A DNA stretch of 64,000 nt from an uncultured Eubacteriales bacterium (GTDB lineage: Bacteria > Bacillota > Clostridia > Oscillospirales > Acutalibacteraceae). A program made the position numbers and the translations under genes. Positions 33,233 through 41,734 of the stretch are shown here, in pieces (the first letter of the stretch is position 1; each line of letters begins with the position of its first letter). The notes beneath the pieces are model-generated. The model searched no databases and was not told the DNA's origin. It saw only the letters and a program-made list of their open reading frames with translations. The DNA lies in assembly GCA_934486615.1 (NCBI GenBank), contig CAKSQO010000001.1, positions 62,001 to 126,000 of the forward strand, read 5' to 3'.

Positions 33233-33319
33233 TCAGTCTCAATCCTTTCTGATAAACAAATTATAATAACTTCGTGCCGAAAATGCAATAAAAATCGCCG
33301 ACTTGGCGTTGCAAATGTG

Positions 33320-33348
33320 TTGACAAGGCTGTTATGCGGGTATATAAT
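33320..33348 (+). promoter_or_regulatory. Consensus promoter of the ilvE leader
   Basis: TTGACA (33320-33325) and TATAAT (33343-33348), both perfect, spaced by 17 bp. The transcript would begin near 33355, about 195 bases before ilvE. Confidence 0.88.
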
Positions 33349-33355
33349 GTACCAA

Positions 33356-33391
33356 ATGAGTATCGTGAACGCGTGGACGTGGTCAGGCTGA
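33356..33391 (+). CDS. Candidate leader peptide MSIVNAWTWSG upstream of ilvE
   Basis: This 11-codon frame lies directly at the predicted transcript start (leaderless or nearly so) and ends 58 bases before a terminator hairpin. It contains Ile, Val and two Trp codons. No ribosome site fits between promoter and start. Translation is not proven; the frame could be chance. It is listed because a short frame plus terminator in a leader is how amino-acid attenuation works. Confidence 0.3.
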   Translation: MSIVNAWTWSG

Positions 33392-33435
33392 CCGACATCG
33401 CAGCACATTTTTAAGGAATGCGGCCGCGGATATGG

Positions 33436-33483
33436 CGCGAGTTTAGTTTCGCCCGTCTCTTATTTTTGAGGCGGGCGGTTTTT
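33436..33483 (+). terminator. Leader terminator/attenuator upstream of ilvE
   Basis: CGCCCGTCTC (33450-33459) pairs perfectly with GAGGCGGGCG (33468-33477), followed by GTTTTTG. It lies between the promoter and ilvE with no stable gene in front. An alternative stem, GGCGCGA with TTTCGCC (from 33436), would use part of the left arm and so compete with the terminator. Confidence 0.7.
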
Positions 33484-33549
33484 GTTTACGCTGCTGCGTT
33501 CAGAGTGCTTTTTTCAGACAATCTGTTCAGATAAAGGGAGTTGTTTTGT

Positions 33550-34614
33550 ATGGAAATCAAAATCACCGAGGTAGCCGAGCCGAAAAAGAAGCCGCTTGAC
33601 TCTGAACTGGGCTTCGGCAAATATTTTACCGACCGTATGTTCGTTATGGACTATTCGAAGGACAAGGGCTGGCACGATGCAAGAATAGTACCGTTCGGCA
33701 ACCTGTCCGTTCACCCTGCTTCGACCGTTCTCCACTACGGAGCCGAGATTTTCGAGGGACTCAAGGCATATCGCCGCGCCGACGGCAAGGTGCAGCTGTT
33801 CCGCCCGATGGAGAACGTGCGCCGCATGAACCGCTCGGCCGAGCGTATGTGCCTGCCGCAGATTCCCGAGGAGGACTTCCTGCAGGCTCTGACGACCTTC
33901 GTCTCCTGCGAGCAGGACTGGACGCCGTCGTCCGAGGGCACTTCGCTTTATCTGCGTCCGTTCATGTTCGGCAATGATGAAACTCTCGGCGTTCACTCCG
34001 TACATAATGCCAAGTTCCTTATTATCGCGTCACCTGTCGGCAGCTATTATAAGGAGGGAATCAATCCCGTTAAGATAATGATCGAGGCCGATGACGTTCG
34101 CGCGGTACGCGGCGGTACGGGCGAAGCCAAGTGCGGCGGCAACTACGCCGCTTCCAGCCGTGCGGGTGAGCGCGCCGAGGAGCAGGGCTACTCGCAGGTG
34201 CTGTGGCTCGACGGCGTTGAGAGAAAGTACATCGAGGAAGTCGGCGCAATGAACGTTATGTTCAAGATTGACGGCGAGGTCGTCACCCCGAAGCTTACAG
34301 GCTCGATTCTGCCGGGTATCACCCGCAAGTCGTGCATCGAGGTGCTCAAGAGCCGCGGCTGCAAGGTCAGCGAGCGCCTTATCAGCGTTCAGGAGCTTGA
34401 GGACGCGCTCAAGGCGGGCAAACTCGAGGAAGCATGGGGCTGCGGCACTGCGGCCGTCGTTTCTCCGATCGGCGAGCTGTGCTACAAGGGCGAAAAGTTC
34501 ATCATTAACAACGGTGAGATCGGTGCGACCACTCAGATGCTCTATGACACTCTGACGGGTATCCAGTGGGGCAAGACCGACGATGAGTTTGGCTGGACCT
34601 ATCCTATAAAATAA
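33550..34614 (+). CDS. ilvE: Branched-chain amino acid aminotransferase
   Basis: IlvE transfers amino groups between glutamate and the keto acids of Leu, Ile and Val; it is a class IV PLP enzyme in the cytoplasm. It has 354 residues from ATG 33550 (GGGAG 9 bases upstream). Family sequence includes LHYGAEIFEGLKAYR near residue 60, the PLP Lys in GGNYAASSRAG and its surroundings, EVGAMNVMF, and GCGTAAVVSPIG. This is the large bacterial/eukaryotic-like type (~350 residues). It is the only gene behind the attenuated leader. Confidence 0.95.
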   Translation: MEIKITEVAEPKKKPLDSELGFGKYFTDRMFVMDYSKDKGWHDARIVPFGNLSVHPASTVLHYGAEIFEGLKAYRRADGKVQLFRPMENVRRMNRSAERMCLPQIPEEDFLQALTTFVSCEQDWTPSSEGTSLYLRPFMFGNDETLGVHSVHNAKFLIIASPVGSYYKEGINPVKIMIEADDVRAVRGGTGEAKCGGNYAASSRAGERAEEQGYSQVLWLDGVERKYIEEVGAMNVMFKIDGEVVTPKLTGSILPGITRKSCIEVLKSRGCKVSERLISVQELEDALKAGKLEEAWGCGTAAVVSPIGELCYKGEKFIINNGEIGATTQMLYDTLTGIQWGKTDDEFGWTYPIK

Positions 34615-34626
34615 TTTCGGCTTTGT

Positions 34627-34666
34627 AAGCGGGCACGCGGGTGAATTACCGCCGCCCGCTTTTTTG
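34627..34666 (+). terminator. Intrinsic terminator after ilvE
   Basis: AAGCGGGC...CGG pairs with CCG...GCCCGCTT and is followed by TTTT. Confidence 0.8.
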
Positions 34667-34690
34667 CTTAAAAAAAGGGGGGGAGCGGAT

Positions 34691-35326
34691 TTGAAAAAAG
34701 AAGAAAGCATTGTCGGAAATGCCGAGCCGACTTCGGCAAAAGCAAAACGCGCCTCGGCAAAAGCAAAATGCGCCTCGGCAAAAGGCTGTGCTGCAGGGCA
34801 GTCAGGCGCTTTTGAGCAGTCGGAGTGCGCCTCGTCAAAAGGTGAGCGCGCACGGCACAATATTGCGCCCGTATTTGACGGAAACTCGCGCACGCTGATA
34901 CTCGGCAGCTTTCCGTCGGTCGCTTCGCGCGAGAGCGGCTTTTACTACGGGCACAAACACAACCGCTTCTGGCAGGTGCTCGCGGCGGTGTACGGTGAGA
35001 AAGTGCCCGCGAGCATTGACGAAAAACGTCGATTTCTGCTGCGCAATGAAATTGCGCTGTGGGACGTCGTCGCCGACTGCCGCATTGTCGGCTCGTCCGA
35101 CAGTTCGATAACCGATATGCATATTAACGACGTGCAGGGGCTGCTGTCAAAAGCGCGGGTCAGTCGCATATTCGCAAACGGTGCGACGGCTAAGCGTCTG
35201 TATGACGAGCACCTTTTTCCGCTCGTCGGGATAGAAGCCGTCCGCCTGCCGTCGACAAGCCCCGCCAACGCTGCATTCGGGCTTGACAGGCTGATTGAGT
35301 GCTGGCGCGCGGTGAGGCCCGACTGA
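34691..35326 (+). CDS. DNA-deoxyinosine glycosylase-like uracil-DNA glycosylase superfamily protein
   Basis: This 211-residue protein is read from TTG 34691 behind GGGGGGGAG. Residues ~62-205 form a UDG-fold glycosylase: LILGSFPSVASRESGFYYGH (motif 1, with the GSFPS loop), HNRFWQVL, IFANGATAKRLY and LPSTSPANA (motif 2-like). This pattern matches the family that removes hypoxanthine or uracil from DNA. The first ~60 residues are an unusual low-complexity Ala/Ser/Lys extension made by a 21-bp repeat. The start could lie further downstream, near the catalytic domain, but no better site is seen. Confidence 0.82.
   Translation: MKKEESIVGNAEPTSAKAKRASAKAKCASAKGCAAGQSGAFEQSECASSKGERARHNIAPVFDGNSRTLILGSFPSVASRESGFYYGHKHNRFWQVLAAVYGEKVPASIDEKRRFLLRNEIALWDVVADCRIVGSSDSSITDMHINDVQGLLSKARVSRIFANGATAKRLYDEHLFPLVGIEAVRLPSTSPANAAFGLDRLIECWRAVRPD
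34733..34787. repeat. 21-bp tandem repeat coding SAKAK units
   Basis: TCGGCAAAAGCAAAACGCGCC at 34733-34753 repeats at 34754-34774 with one change (C to T) and in part from 34775. It codes seven-residue units in the glycosylase N-terminus. Confidence 0.9.
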
Positions 35327-35460
35327 TGTGTGTTCCGGCTCAAAGAGCGCTTCGCTTTCAAAAGAACAGCATGGTGAAAAGTCTTAGCTGCCGGGAGTGG
35401 ATTATACCGCGTTTTGCCGTTATGTACTGAACGTGTCAGGCTGATTTTGCCGGGTGTATA

Positions 35461-35700
35461 TTAAGAGTCGAGGGCGTCTGCAACCATATCCGGCAGGTGA
35501 ACGGGCTCAAGGCCGAAACGGTTAAACTTATCGACCAGCGAGTCAACAAAACCCTCGTCGGTCGACACATCAGATATGTAAGCAACGGTTTTATTTTCTT
35601 TGCCGTCGGACGCTATTGCTGCTATCGCGAAAGAAACGTAGCAGTCGTCAGATTCAGAAGAACGAAGTCTTTCCTTTACCTTTTCAAATTTATAACGCAT
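35461..35700 (-). CDS. Small DUF6514-like protein
   Basis: This 79-residue acidic protein starts at ATG 35700 with GAGGTAGGG upstream. The pattern of a strand-rich middle (YVSFAIAAIA) followed by ISDVSTDEGFVDSLVDKFNR and EPVHLPDMVADAL fits the small Clostridia DUF6514 family as I recall it. Function is unknown. It has no signal or membrane segment and no obvious operon partner. Confidence 0.65.
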   Translation of the reverse strand: MRYKFEKVKERLRSSESDDCYVSFAIAAIASDGKENKTVAYISDVSTDEGFVDSLVDKFNRFGLEPVHLPDMVADALDS

Positions 35701-36057
35701 AGTCCCTACCTCAATTATTCTGCTTTGGTGTTCTGTTTCGTTAAAAACCGGAGCACCGCATAATGAGACAATACTTCACAAAACGAGTTTTGTCAATACT
35801 TTTCACGAAAATAATTGAAAAATAGTCACATTTCATATAAAACAAGGATTCGATTTAAACTATTTCTACAAAAACAATTAACTGATTATACTAATTAAAA
35901 ATTAAATGCACCTCAAAAGTCAGGCAACTTCAGAGGTGCATATTTTTATAGATAAAACAGATAAGATAATTCAAAAGCTTTCTTTATATAATATGAACGC
36001 GCGCACGCGCAAGGAAAACAGGTACTGAAAACGCGATTGCTATCGGCAGGCGGAAGC
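35701..36057. other. AT-rich gap between DUF6514-like gene and bile salt hydrolase
   Basis: No gene is seen. The part next to 35700 should hold the promoter of the small minus-strand gene. A terminator hairpin lies at 35906-35941. Confidence 0.6.
35906..35941 (-). terminator. Terminator downstream of the bile salt hydrolase
   Basis: ATGCACCTC pairs perfectly with GAGGTGCAT. On the minus strand it is followed by TTAATTTTTAA; on the plus strand by ATTTTT. Confidence 0.65.
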
Positions 36058-37032
36058 TCAATTTTCAAACCCGATGATTTCACCGCTTCTGAGCGGATAT
36101 GAGGTGAGCCTGTCCGAGTCGAGGTCGGCGCGCTTCAGGCTGACGGCCGTTATCGAGCGGCGGTCGTAGGTCGTGTAGTAATAACAGCCGCTGTCCGCGC
36201 TGCAGCAGCTTGAATAAATCGTGATCTCGTATTTGTCGGGTGCCACCTCGCAGCAGCCGCGCTGCTGTTCAACCGACGTGAGAATGTGGAAGAACTGGGT
36301 GACGTTTTTACTCTCTTCGCGCTCGCTGCGGGAATTTGACCTGACAAAGGCCGCGCGGACAAAACGCGACTGCGACGACAGATCGCCCGGCAGGCCGATA
36401 GCGCCCATACCGCGGCTGAGCTGCGTCAGCGGAATGTCGGGCGCGAAGCTGTTGAGCGGCGAGCGCGGAGACAGCGCCATATAATTATTAAGCTGCGACA
36501 TCTGCACGGGGAACGGCGGATTGTTCGTCAGCACTCCCGCGGGATTGTCATAGATGTGAACGCCGTCGTAAGTCGACTCAAGCACGACGCAGTCGTCCTT
36601 GTCGGCGATGAGCCAGTGCAGCTGCGCCGTCGGCAGCCCGTCGCAGAACGGCTCGTCGGTGATATTCAGCTGCTCTGCGGCCGCGCGTACCTGACTGACG
36701 CTCTCAAAGCTGCTCATAAGCCATGGGATAAGCTCGAACTGCGCGACGTTTACCTTGCCCTCCCGCGCGGGGAAGTAGCGCGCGTTGCCGACAAAGTTCA
36801 GCCCTGCGACGCACAGCCCCTTTTCGTTCATCGCGTCGTAATAGAGCGGGTAGCCGTCGCGCACATGCGCCATGCCGATAAAGGCGAAGTGCGCGCTCTG
36901 CTTCGGCAGATGCCGCAGGTCAAACGCAAACTCGCGCGGAGTGACCGTTACGCTCTCGCCGTATGAAAACTCGTAGTCAAGGTTGCGGCCGAAGTAAAAG
37001 CCGCCGTTTGAATAGGTTGCCGCTGTGCACAT
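36058..37032 (-). CDS. bsh: Choloylglycine hydrolase family protein (probable bile salt hydrolase)
   Basis: This 324-residue Ntn hydrolase cleaves the amide bond of conjugated bile acids (or related substrates such as penicillin V). The active-site set is complete by position: Cys2 (exposed after Met removal), Arg16 and Asp19 in GRNLDYEFSYGE, Asn79 in GLNF, Asn170/171 in LTNNP, and Arg223 in SQSRF. There is no signal peptide, as usual for bacterial BSH. It is monocistronic and divergent from the mgl operon. Family members with this set are mostly gut-adapted; penicillin acylase activity cannot be excluded. Confidence 0.9.
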   Translation of the reverse strand: MCTAATYSNGGFYFGRNLDYEFSYGESVTVTPREFAFDLRHLPKQSAHFAFIGMAHVRDGYPLYYDAMNEKGLCVAGLNFVGNARYFPAREGKVNVAQFELIPWLMSSFESVSQVRAAAEQLNITDEPFCDGLPTAQLHWLIADKDDCVVLESTYDGVHIYDNPAGVLTNNPPFPVQMSQLNNYMALSPRSPLNSFAPDIPLTQLSRGMGAIGLPGDLSSQSRFVRAAFVRSNSRSEREESKNVTQFFHILTSVEQQRGCCEVAPDKYEITIYSSCCSADSGCYYYTTYDRRSITAVSLKRADLDSDRLTSYPLRSGEIIGFEN

Positions 37033-37051
37033 ATTATACCTCCGTAAAGAT

Positions 37052-37139
37052 GCAACATTTTTACTTTGTTGAATATCAACATTTTGACTGTACTTATTAT
37101 ATATCTATTTTACATTATTGAGCAGCAAAATCAACATTT
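37052..37139 (-). promoter_or_regulatory. Candidate operator region of the bile salt hydrolase gene
   Basis: It holds a perfect dyad TGTTGAATATCAACA (37067-37081) and three same-direction copies of CAACATTT (at 37053, 37078 and 37132). On the minus strand TATAAT (around 37099) lies between them and the gene. The regulator is unknown. Confidence 0.5.
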
Positions 37140-37239
37140 AGTCGTTTGGCTTGTCAAAATATATAAAAAAACTGATATATGGATAAAAAATTATACAATT
37201 TTCATAGAAAACTCTATTTAAATTAACATTGTGAGGAAA

Positions 37240-37245
37240 TATAAT
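37240..37245 (+). promoter_or_regulatory. Probable -10 element of the mgl operon
   Basis: A perfect TATAAT lies 48 bp before mglB. The matching -35 (TTTAAA at 37217, 17-bp spacer) is weak, which suggests an activator. Confidence 0.5.
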
Positions 37246-37292
37246 AAAGACAACGACGACGGAATGTCGTAAATTAAGGGGGTTAAACCAAA

Positions 37293-38360
37293 ATGAAAAA
37301 AAGAATTCTTGCGATTCTCCTGGCACTCACATTTGTACTGGGACTTACCGCTTGCTCAGGCGGCGGCTCGTCCGACGGTGAGGTTTCGGTGTTCTACTAC
37401 AACTTCGGCGACACTTACATCTCAAGTGTTCGCTCCGCGATGGACAGCTTTTTGAAAAAGGCCGGCATCACCTATCAGAACTACGACGCAAACGGCAACC
37501 AGACCACTCAGACCGAGCAGGTAACCACCGCTCTTGCTAAGGGCTCCAAGCTGCTCATCGTCAACGTTGTTGACACCGGCTCGAACGACGCTGCTCAGAA
37601 CATCGTCGACCTGGCCAAGGCCAAGAACGTGCCCGTCATTTTCTTCAACCGCTCCGTTGACCAGAGCGTTGTCAGCAGCTATGACAAGTGCGTATTCGTC
37701 GGCACCGATTACGAAATGGCCGGCCATATGCAGGGCAAAATGGTCGGTGACTATGTCCTCGCCAACTTCGACAAGCTCGACCTCAACAAGGACGGCAAGA
37801 TCAGCTACGTCATGTTCAAGGGTCAGGAAGGCAACATGGAAGCCATCGCCCGCACCCAGTACGGCGTTGAGGACGCTGACAAGGTTCTTACCGACGCAGG
37901 CAAGTCCGCTCTTGAGTTCTATGACGCATCCAACGACAAGAAGTACCTCGTCGACCAGAACGGCCAGTGGTCGTCCGCTGCCGCTACCGACTATATGTCG
38001 ACCATTCTCGCTCAGTACAGCGAGTCCAACAAGAATATGGTAGAGCTCGTTATCGCCAACAACGACGATATGGCTCTGGGCGCTATCTCTGCTCTGCAGA
38101 CCGCAGGCTATAACAAGAGCGGCGCAACCGTTATCCCCGTCTTCGGCGTTGACGCTACCGATTCCGCCAAGTCCGCTATCAAAGACGGCAGCATGATCGG
38201 TACCATCAAGCAGGATGCCGAGGGCATGGCAAAGGCTATCTCCACCATCGCTCAGAACTTCATCAATGATAAGAAAACCTTTGATGACATCGACTCTGAC
38301 AACGTAGTCGGAACATGGAGAGTTAACATTCCTTACGAAACCTACACCGGCGACAAATAA
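37293..38360 (+). CDS. mglB: Galactose/glucose ABC transporter substrate-binding lipoprotein
   Basis: This 355-residue sugar-binding protein has a lipoprotein signal ending LTAC (Cys21). The periplasmic-binding fold contains the MglB-type calcium loop DLNKDGKIS (residues ~167-175), FVGTDYEMAGHMQGKMVGDY, and NNDDMALGAISALQ. These features match the galactose/glucose-binding MglB rather than ribose RbsB. The ATG follows AAGGGGG. It is the first gene of mglBAC. Confidence 0.93.
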   Translation: MKKRILAILLALTFVLGLTACSGGGSSDGEVSVFYYNFGDTYISSVRSAMDSFLKKAGITYQNYDANGNQTTQTEQVTTALAKGSKLLIVNVVDTGSNDAAQNIVDLAKAKNVPVIFFNRSVDQSVVSSYDKCVFVGTDYEMAGHMQGKMVGDYVLANFDKLDLNKDGKISYVMFKGQEGNMEAIARTQYGVEDADKVLTDAGKSALEFYDASNDKKYLVDQNGQWSSAAATDYMSTILAQYSESNKNMVELVIANNDDMALGAISALQTAGYNKSGATVIPVFGVDATDSAKSAIKDGSMIGTIKQDAEGMAKAISTIAQNFINDKKTFDDIDSDNVVGTWRVNIPYETYTGDK

Positions 38361-38466
38361 GCAAATAGGTTCAACTTGTGCAAAAGGGCGGCGGCGCGGT
38401 CAATCCGTGCCGCTGCCCGAGGGCTTAAAAGCCAGAAAGTTTACTTAGAGACAGGGGACAAGTTCT

Positions 38467-40011
38467 ATGAGCAATCAGATAAGCAATGAGAATACTCCGA
38501 CCGCTGCGGCGGACGCTCCGGTCCTCCTCAGAATGGAAAATATTGAAAAGGCTTTCCCCGGTGTTAAGGCGCTTGACAAGGTAAACCTGACCGTCAAGGC
38601 GGGAACCGTCCACGCGCTTATGGGTGAAAACGGAGCAGGCAAGTCAACGCTGATGAAGTGTCTGTTCGGAGTATACGCAAAAGACAGCGGAAAAATATAT
38701 CTCGAGGGCAAAGAGGTCAACTTCAGGAACTCCAAAGAGGCGCTTGAAAACGGCGTAGCAATGGTGCATCAGGAGCTTAACCAGGCGCTCAAGAGAAACG
38801 TAATGGACAATATGTTCCTCGGGCGCTTCCCGACCGTCGCAAAGGGAGTTCCGATAACGAGTGAAAAGAAAATGTACAAGGCGACAAAAGAAATTTTTGA
38901 AAAGCTCGACATCAATGTCGACCCTAAGACGGTAATGAGCCGTATGCCGGTATCGCAAAGACAGATGGTCGAGATAGCAAAGGCTGTTTCGTACAATGCG
39001 AAGGTCATTGTTTTCGACGAGCCGACCTCCTCGCTGACAGAGGAAGAGGTCGAGCACCTGTTCAGGATCATCAATATGCTGCGCGATCAGGGCTGCGGTA
39101 TAATATACATTTCGCACAAGATGAATGAAATTCTTCGTATCTCCGACGAAGTCACGGTAATGCGCGACGGCAAATGGATCGCCACCCGCGACGCAAAGGA
39201 GCTTACGAACGACGAAATAATCAAGCTGATGGTCGGCCGCGAGCTGACCAACATCTATCCGCCCAAGACCAACAAGATAGGCGACGTCCTGTTCGAGGTC
39301 GAGGGGCTGACCGCAGAGTATTCAAAGCTTTCGGACGTCTCTTTCAAGGCCAAAAAGGGTGAGATAATCGGAATTGCGGGACTTGACGGCTCGGGCAGAA
39401 CCGAGCTGCTTGAAAACATCTTCGGTGTTGCCACAAGGCGCAGCGGCACTATGAAGCTGGGCGGCAAAACGTTAAAAAATCGTGACTCGCGCGATTCGAT
39501 AAAAAACGGATTTGCCCTTTTGACCGAGGAGCGCCGCGCAACGGGCATTTTCGGCATACTCAATATCAGAGAGAACGCAACCGTTTCAAGTCTCGGCAAA
39601 TGCAAGATAGGGCCCTTTCTCAGCAATAAGAAGCTGAAGCAGAACACACAGTGGTGCATAGATTCAATGAGGGTCAAGACTCCGTCGCAGGAGACCAAAA
39701 TCCGTTCGCTTTCGGGCGGAAACCAGCAGAAGGTCATTCTCGGCCGCTGGCTGCTCACCGAGCCTACGGTTTTACTGCTTGACGAGCCGACGCGAGGCAT
39801 CGACGTCGGAGCCAAGTACGAGATATATCAGCTCATAATCGACCTTGCCTCCAAGGGTAAGACGGTCCTTATGGTGTCTTCCGAGATGCCCGAGCTTCTC
39901 GGCGTGTGCGACAGAATACTTGTCATGTCAGGCGGAAAGCTGGCAGGGGAAGTCAACGCCGCCACCGCAACTCAGGAAGAAATTATGACTCTCGCGGCGA
40001 AATTCGCATAA
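38467..40011 (+). CDS. mglA: Galactose/methyl-galactoside ABC importer ATP-binding protein
   Basis: This 514-residue protein carries two ABC domains, as typical for carbohydrate CUT2 importers. The N-terminal domain has Walker A GENGAGKST and Walker B VIVFDEPTSSL. The C-terminal domain has a degenerate Walker A (GLDGSGRTE) with a full signature LSGGNQQK and LLLDEPTRGIDVG. The asymmetry is normal for MglA/RbsA. It lies between mglB and mglC. Confidence 0.95.
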   Translation: MSNQISNENTPTAAADAPVLLRMENIEKAFPGVKALDKVNLTVKAGTVHALMGENGAGKSTLMKCLFGVYAKDSGKIYLEGKEVNFRNSKEALENGVAMVHQELNQALKRNVMDNMFLGRFPTVAKGVPITSEKKMYKATKEIFEKLDINVDPKTVMSRMPVSQRQMVEIAKAVSYNAKVIVFDEPTSSLTEEEVEHLFRIINMLRDQGCGIIYISHKMNEILRISDEVTVMRDGKWIATRDAKELTNDEIIKLMVGRELTNIYPPKTNKIGDVLFEVEGLTAEYSKLSDVSFKAKKGEIIGIAGLDGSGRTELLENIFGVATRRSGTMKLGGKTLKNRDSRDSIKNGFALLTEERRATGIFGILNIRENATVSSLGKCKIGPFLSNKKLKQNTQWCIDSMRVKTPSQETKIRSLSGGNQQKVILGRWLLTEPTVLLLDEPTRGIDVGAKYEIYQLIIDLASKGKTVLMVSSEMPELLGVCDRILVMSGGKLAGEVNAATATQEEIMTLAAKFA

Positions 40012-40030
40012 AGAATTGGAGGAAAAGCAA

Positions 40031-41119
40031 ATGTCAGCAGCAACCAAAACCAAGAAGCCGAACCGCTTCAGCCTTTGGGTAAACGACTTTAAAGCAAAGT
40101 CCGGGAAGGATAAGCGCAGAGTCATCAGCGATATGCTGTTCAATAACGCGATGTTTATTATCATCGCTGCAGCCATCATATATATCGCAATACGCGTCCC
40201 CGCGTTTCTTTCGACATCGTCCATCGTCAACATAATCTCCCTCACCGCAGCCAAGCTGCCTATCGCCCTCGGCATCGGCGGCGCGATAGTCCTCACCGGT
40301 ACCGATATTTCGGCCGGCCGCTGCGTGGGACTTACCGCCTGCATAGCCGCGTCACTGCTTCAGATGACCACCTATGCCAACAAAATTTTTCCCGAGCTCG
40401 GCGTTATGCCGCTGTGGCTTGTGCTGCTGATAGTCATCGCAGTCGGCGCTGTCATCGGCTTTGTAAACGGCTTCTTCGTCGCCAAGTTCAAGCTCCACCC
40501 GTTCATCGTAACGCTGTCGACTCAGCTTATCGTGTTCGGTATAGTGCTTATGTATCTTATGATAGGCGGCAACAACGGTCAGACCCTTTCGGGACTTGAC
40601 GCTTCCTACACCGATTTCGTCCGCGGCACGCTGTTCAGCATCAACGGAGTAGCCATTCCGAAGTACGTTCTCTACGCGATTATCCTGACCGCTCTTATGT
40701 GGGTCATCTGGAACAAGACAAAGTTCGGCAAGAATATGTTCGCCGTCGGCTCAAATGAAGAGGCCGCCAACGTTTCCGGCGTAAACGTGTTCTGGACCAT
40801 CGTTCTCGTGTTCGTTCTCGCGGGCGCTATGTACGGTATCACGGGCTTCATTGAGGGTGCGCGTATTGCTTCCTGCTCGGCCAACACCGGACTTAACTAC
40901 GAATCCGACGCTATCGCGGCCTGCGTAATCGGCGGCGTGTCGTTCGTCGGCGGTACCGGTAAGATCAGCGGCATCGTCATAGGTGTGTTCCTGCTGCAGA
41001 TAATCTTCGTAGGACTTAACTTCCTCTCCGTCGACCCGAATATGCTCTATGTCATCAAGGGCCTGATTATCCTCGCAGCCTGCGCCATTGATATGCGCAA
41101 GTACCTTGCCCGCAAGTAA
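40031..41119 (+). CDS. mglC: Galactose/methyl-galactoside ABC importer permease
   Basis: This is a 362-residue CUT2 permease with about ten hydrophobic segments, read from ATG 40031 (GGAGG at 40018-40022). Family sequence ALGIGGAIVLTGTDISAGRC (usually GIDLSVG), FKLHPFIVTLSTQLI and GGVSFVGGTGKISG are present. MglC homodimers form the channel. A small membrane protein gene follows. Confidence 0.95.
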   Translation: MSAATKTKKPNRFSLWVNDFKAKSGKDKRRVISDMLFNNAMFIIIAAAIIYIAIRVPAFLSTSSIVNIISLTAAKLPIALGIGGAIVLTGTDISAGRCVGLTACIAASLLQMTTYANKIFPELGVMPLWLVLLIVIAVGAVIGFVNGFFVAKFKLHPFIVTLSTQLIVFGIVLMYLMIGGNNGQTLSGLDASYTDFVRGTLFSINGVAIPKYVLYAIILTALMWVIWNKTKFGKNMFAVGSNEEAANVSGVNVFWTIVLVFVLAGAMYGITGFIEGARIASCSANTGLNYESDAIAACVIGGVSFVGGTGKISGIVIGVFLLQIIFVGLNFLSVDPNMLYVIKGLIILAACAIDMRKYLARK

Positions 41120-41148
41120 TAAACAGCTTATCATAACGGTGAAGAAAA

Positions 41149-41565
41149 ATGAAAAACGATGAAAAATTGACCGCAGAGATTGCCGAAGATACAGCCTCGG
41201 AGCAAACAGCAGACAAACCGTCTGCTCCGACGCCCGGCAAAGGAGGGCTGTACGCAAAAGTTAATATGTCGGTGCGTTCGGCCAACATAATGGTCGCGGC
41301 CATAATCGCCGCGCTCGTTATCGCGACGGTGTTCATTGTCAAACACAACGGCTTCACCGTTAAGTTCGACACCGACGGCGGCTCGAAGATCGAGTCGGTC
41401 AAGGTGATGCACTCCGAGACCGTGCCGATAGACACCGTCCCTGTCAGGGAAGGCTACGTCTTCACGGGCTGGTACACAGACAGCGACTGTACCCAAAAAT
41501 GGGACATAGAAAGCGATACCGTTTCGACGAGTATGACGCTGTACGCCGGCTGGGCTGAAAAATAA
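41149..41565 (+). CDS. Single-pass membrane protein with an InlB B-repeat domain
   Basis: This 138-residue protein has an acidic cytoplasmic N-terminus (~1-45), one membrane helix (ANIMVAAIIAALVIATVFIV, ~45-64), and an outside domain of ~70 residues. The outside part resembles the Listeria-Bacteroides (InlB B) repeat: FDTDGGSKIESVKV, REGYVFTGWYTD, and TMTLYAGW-like TSMTLYAGW. Such repeats usually occur in surface adhesins. One copy placed after mglC, ahead of a terminator, is unusual; a role with the transporter or the adjacent sensor is speculation. Confidence 0.8.
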   Translation: MKNDEKLTAEIAEDTASEQTADKPSAPTPGKGGLYAKVNMSVRSANIMVAAIIAALVIATVFIVKHNGFTVKFDTDGGSKIESVKVMHSETVPIDTVPVREGYVFTGWYTDSDCTQKWDIESDTVSTSMTLYAGWAEK

Positions 41566-41574
41566 ATCAAGACT

Positions 41575-41609
41575 GCGGCGCTCCGATCGAATTCCGTTCG
41601 GAGCGCCGC
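41575..41609 (+). terminator. Terminator after the mgl unit
   Basis: GCGGCGCTCCGA pairs perfectly (12 bp) with TCGGAGCGCCGC, followed by TTCTGCTT. Confidence 0.7.
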
Positions 41610-41629
41610 TTCTGCTTGAATATATCCGA

Positions 41630-41658
41630 TTGATTTTGAGCGCAAAAGGTGCTACAAT
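41630..41658 (+). promoter_or_regulatory. Promoter of the YesN/YesM-like operon
   Basis: TTGATT (41630-41635), a 17-bp spacer, then TACAAT (41653-41658), 77 bp before the response regulator start. Confidence 0.7.
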
Positions 41659-41734
41659 ATAATCAAAACTTATCTTTTTCGGCCAAGAGCTTTCGCCGCC
41701 TTTGCGAAAGCAAGCGCCCTCGGAGGAAAAGCCA

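Noticed and set aside
33233..33549. T-box upstream of ilvE
   Set aside because: The leader has a terminator but lacks the GGGTGGNACC core and a stem I; it was kept only as an unassigned attenuator.
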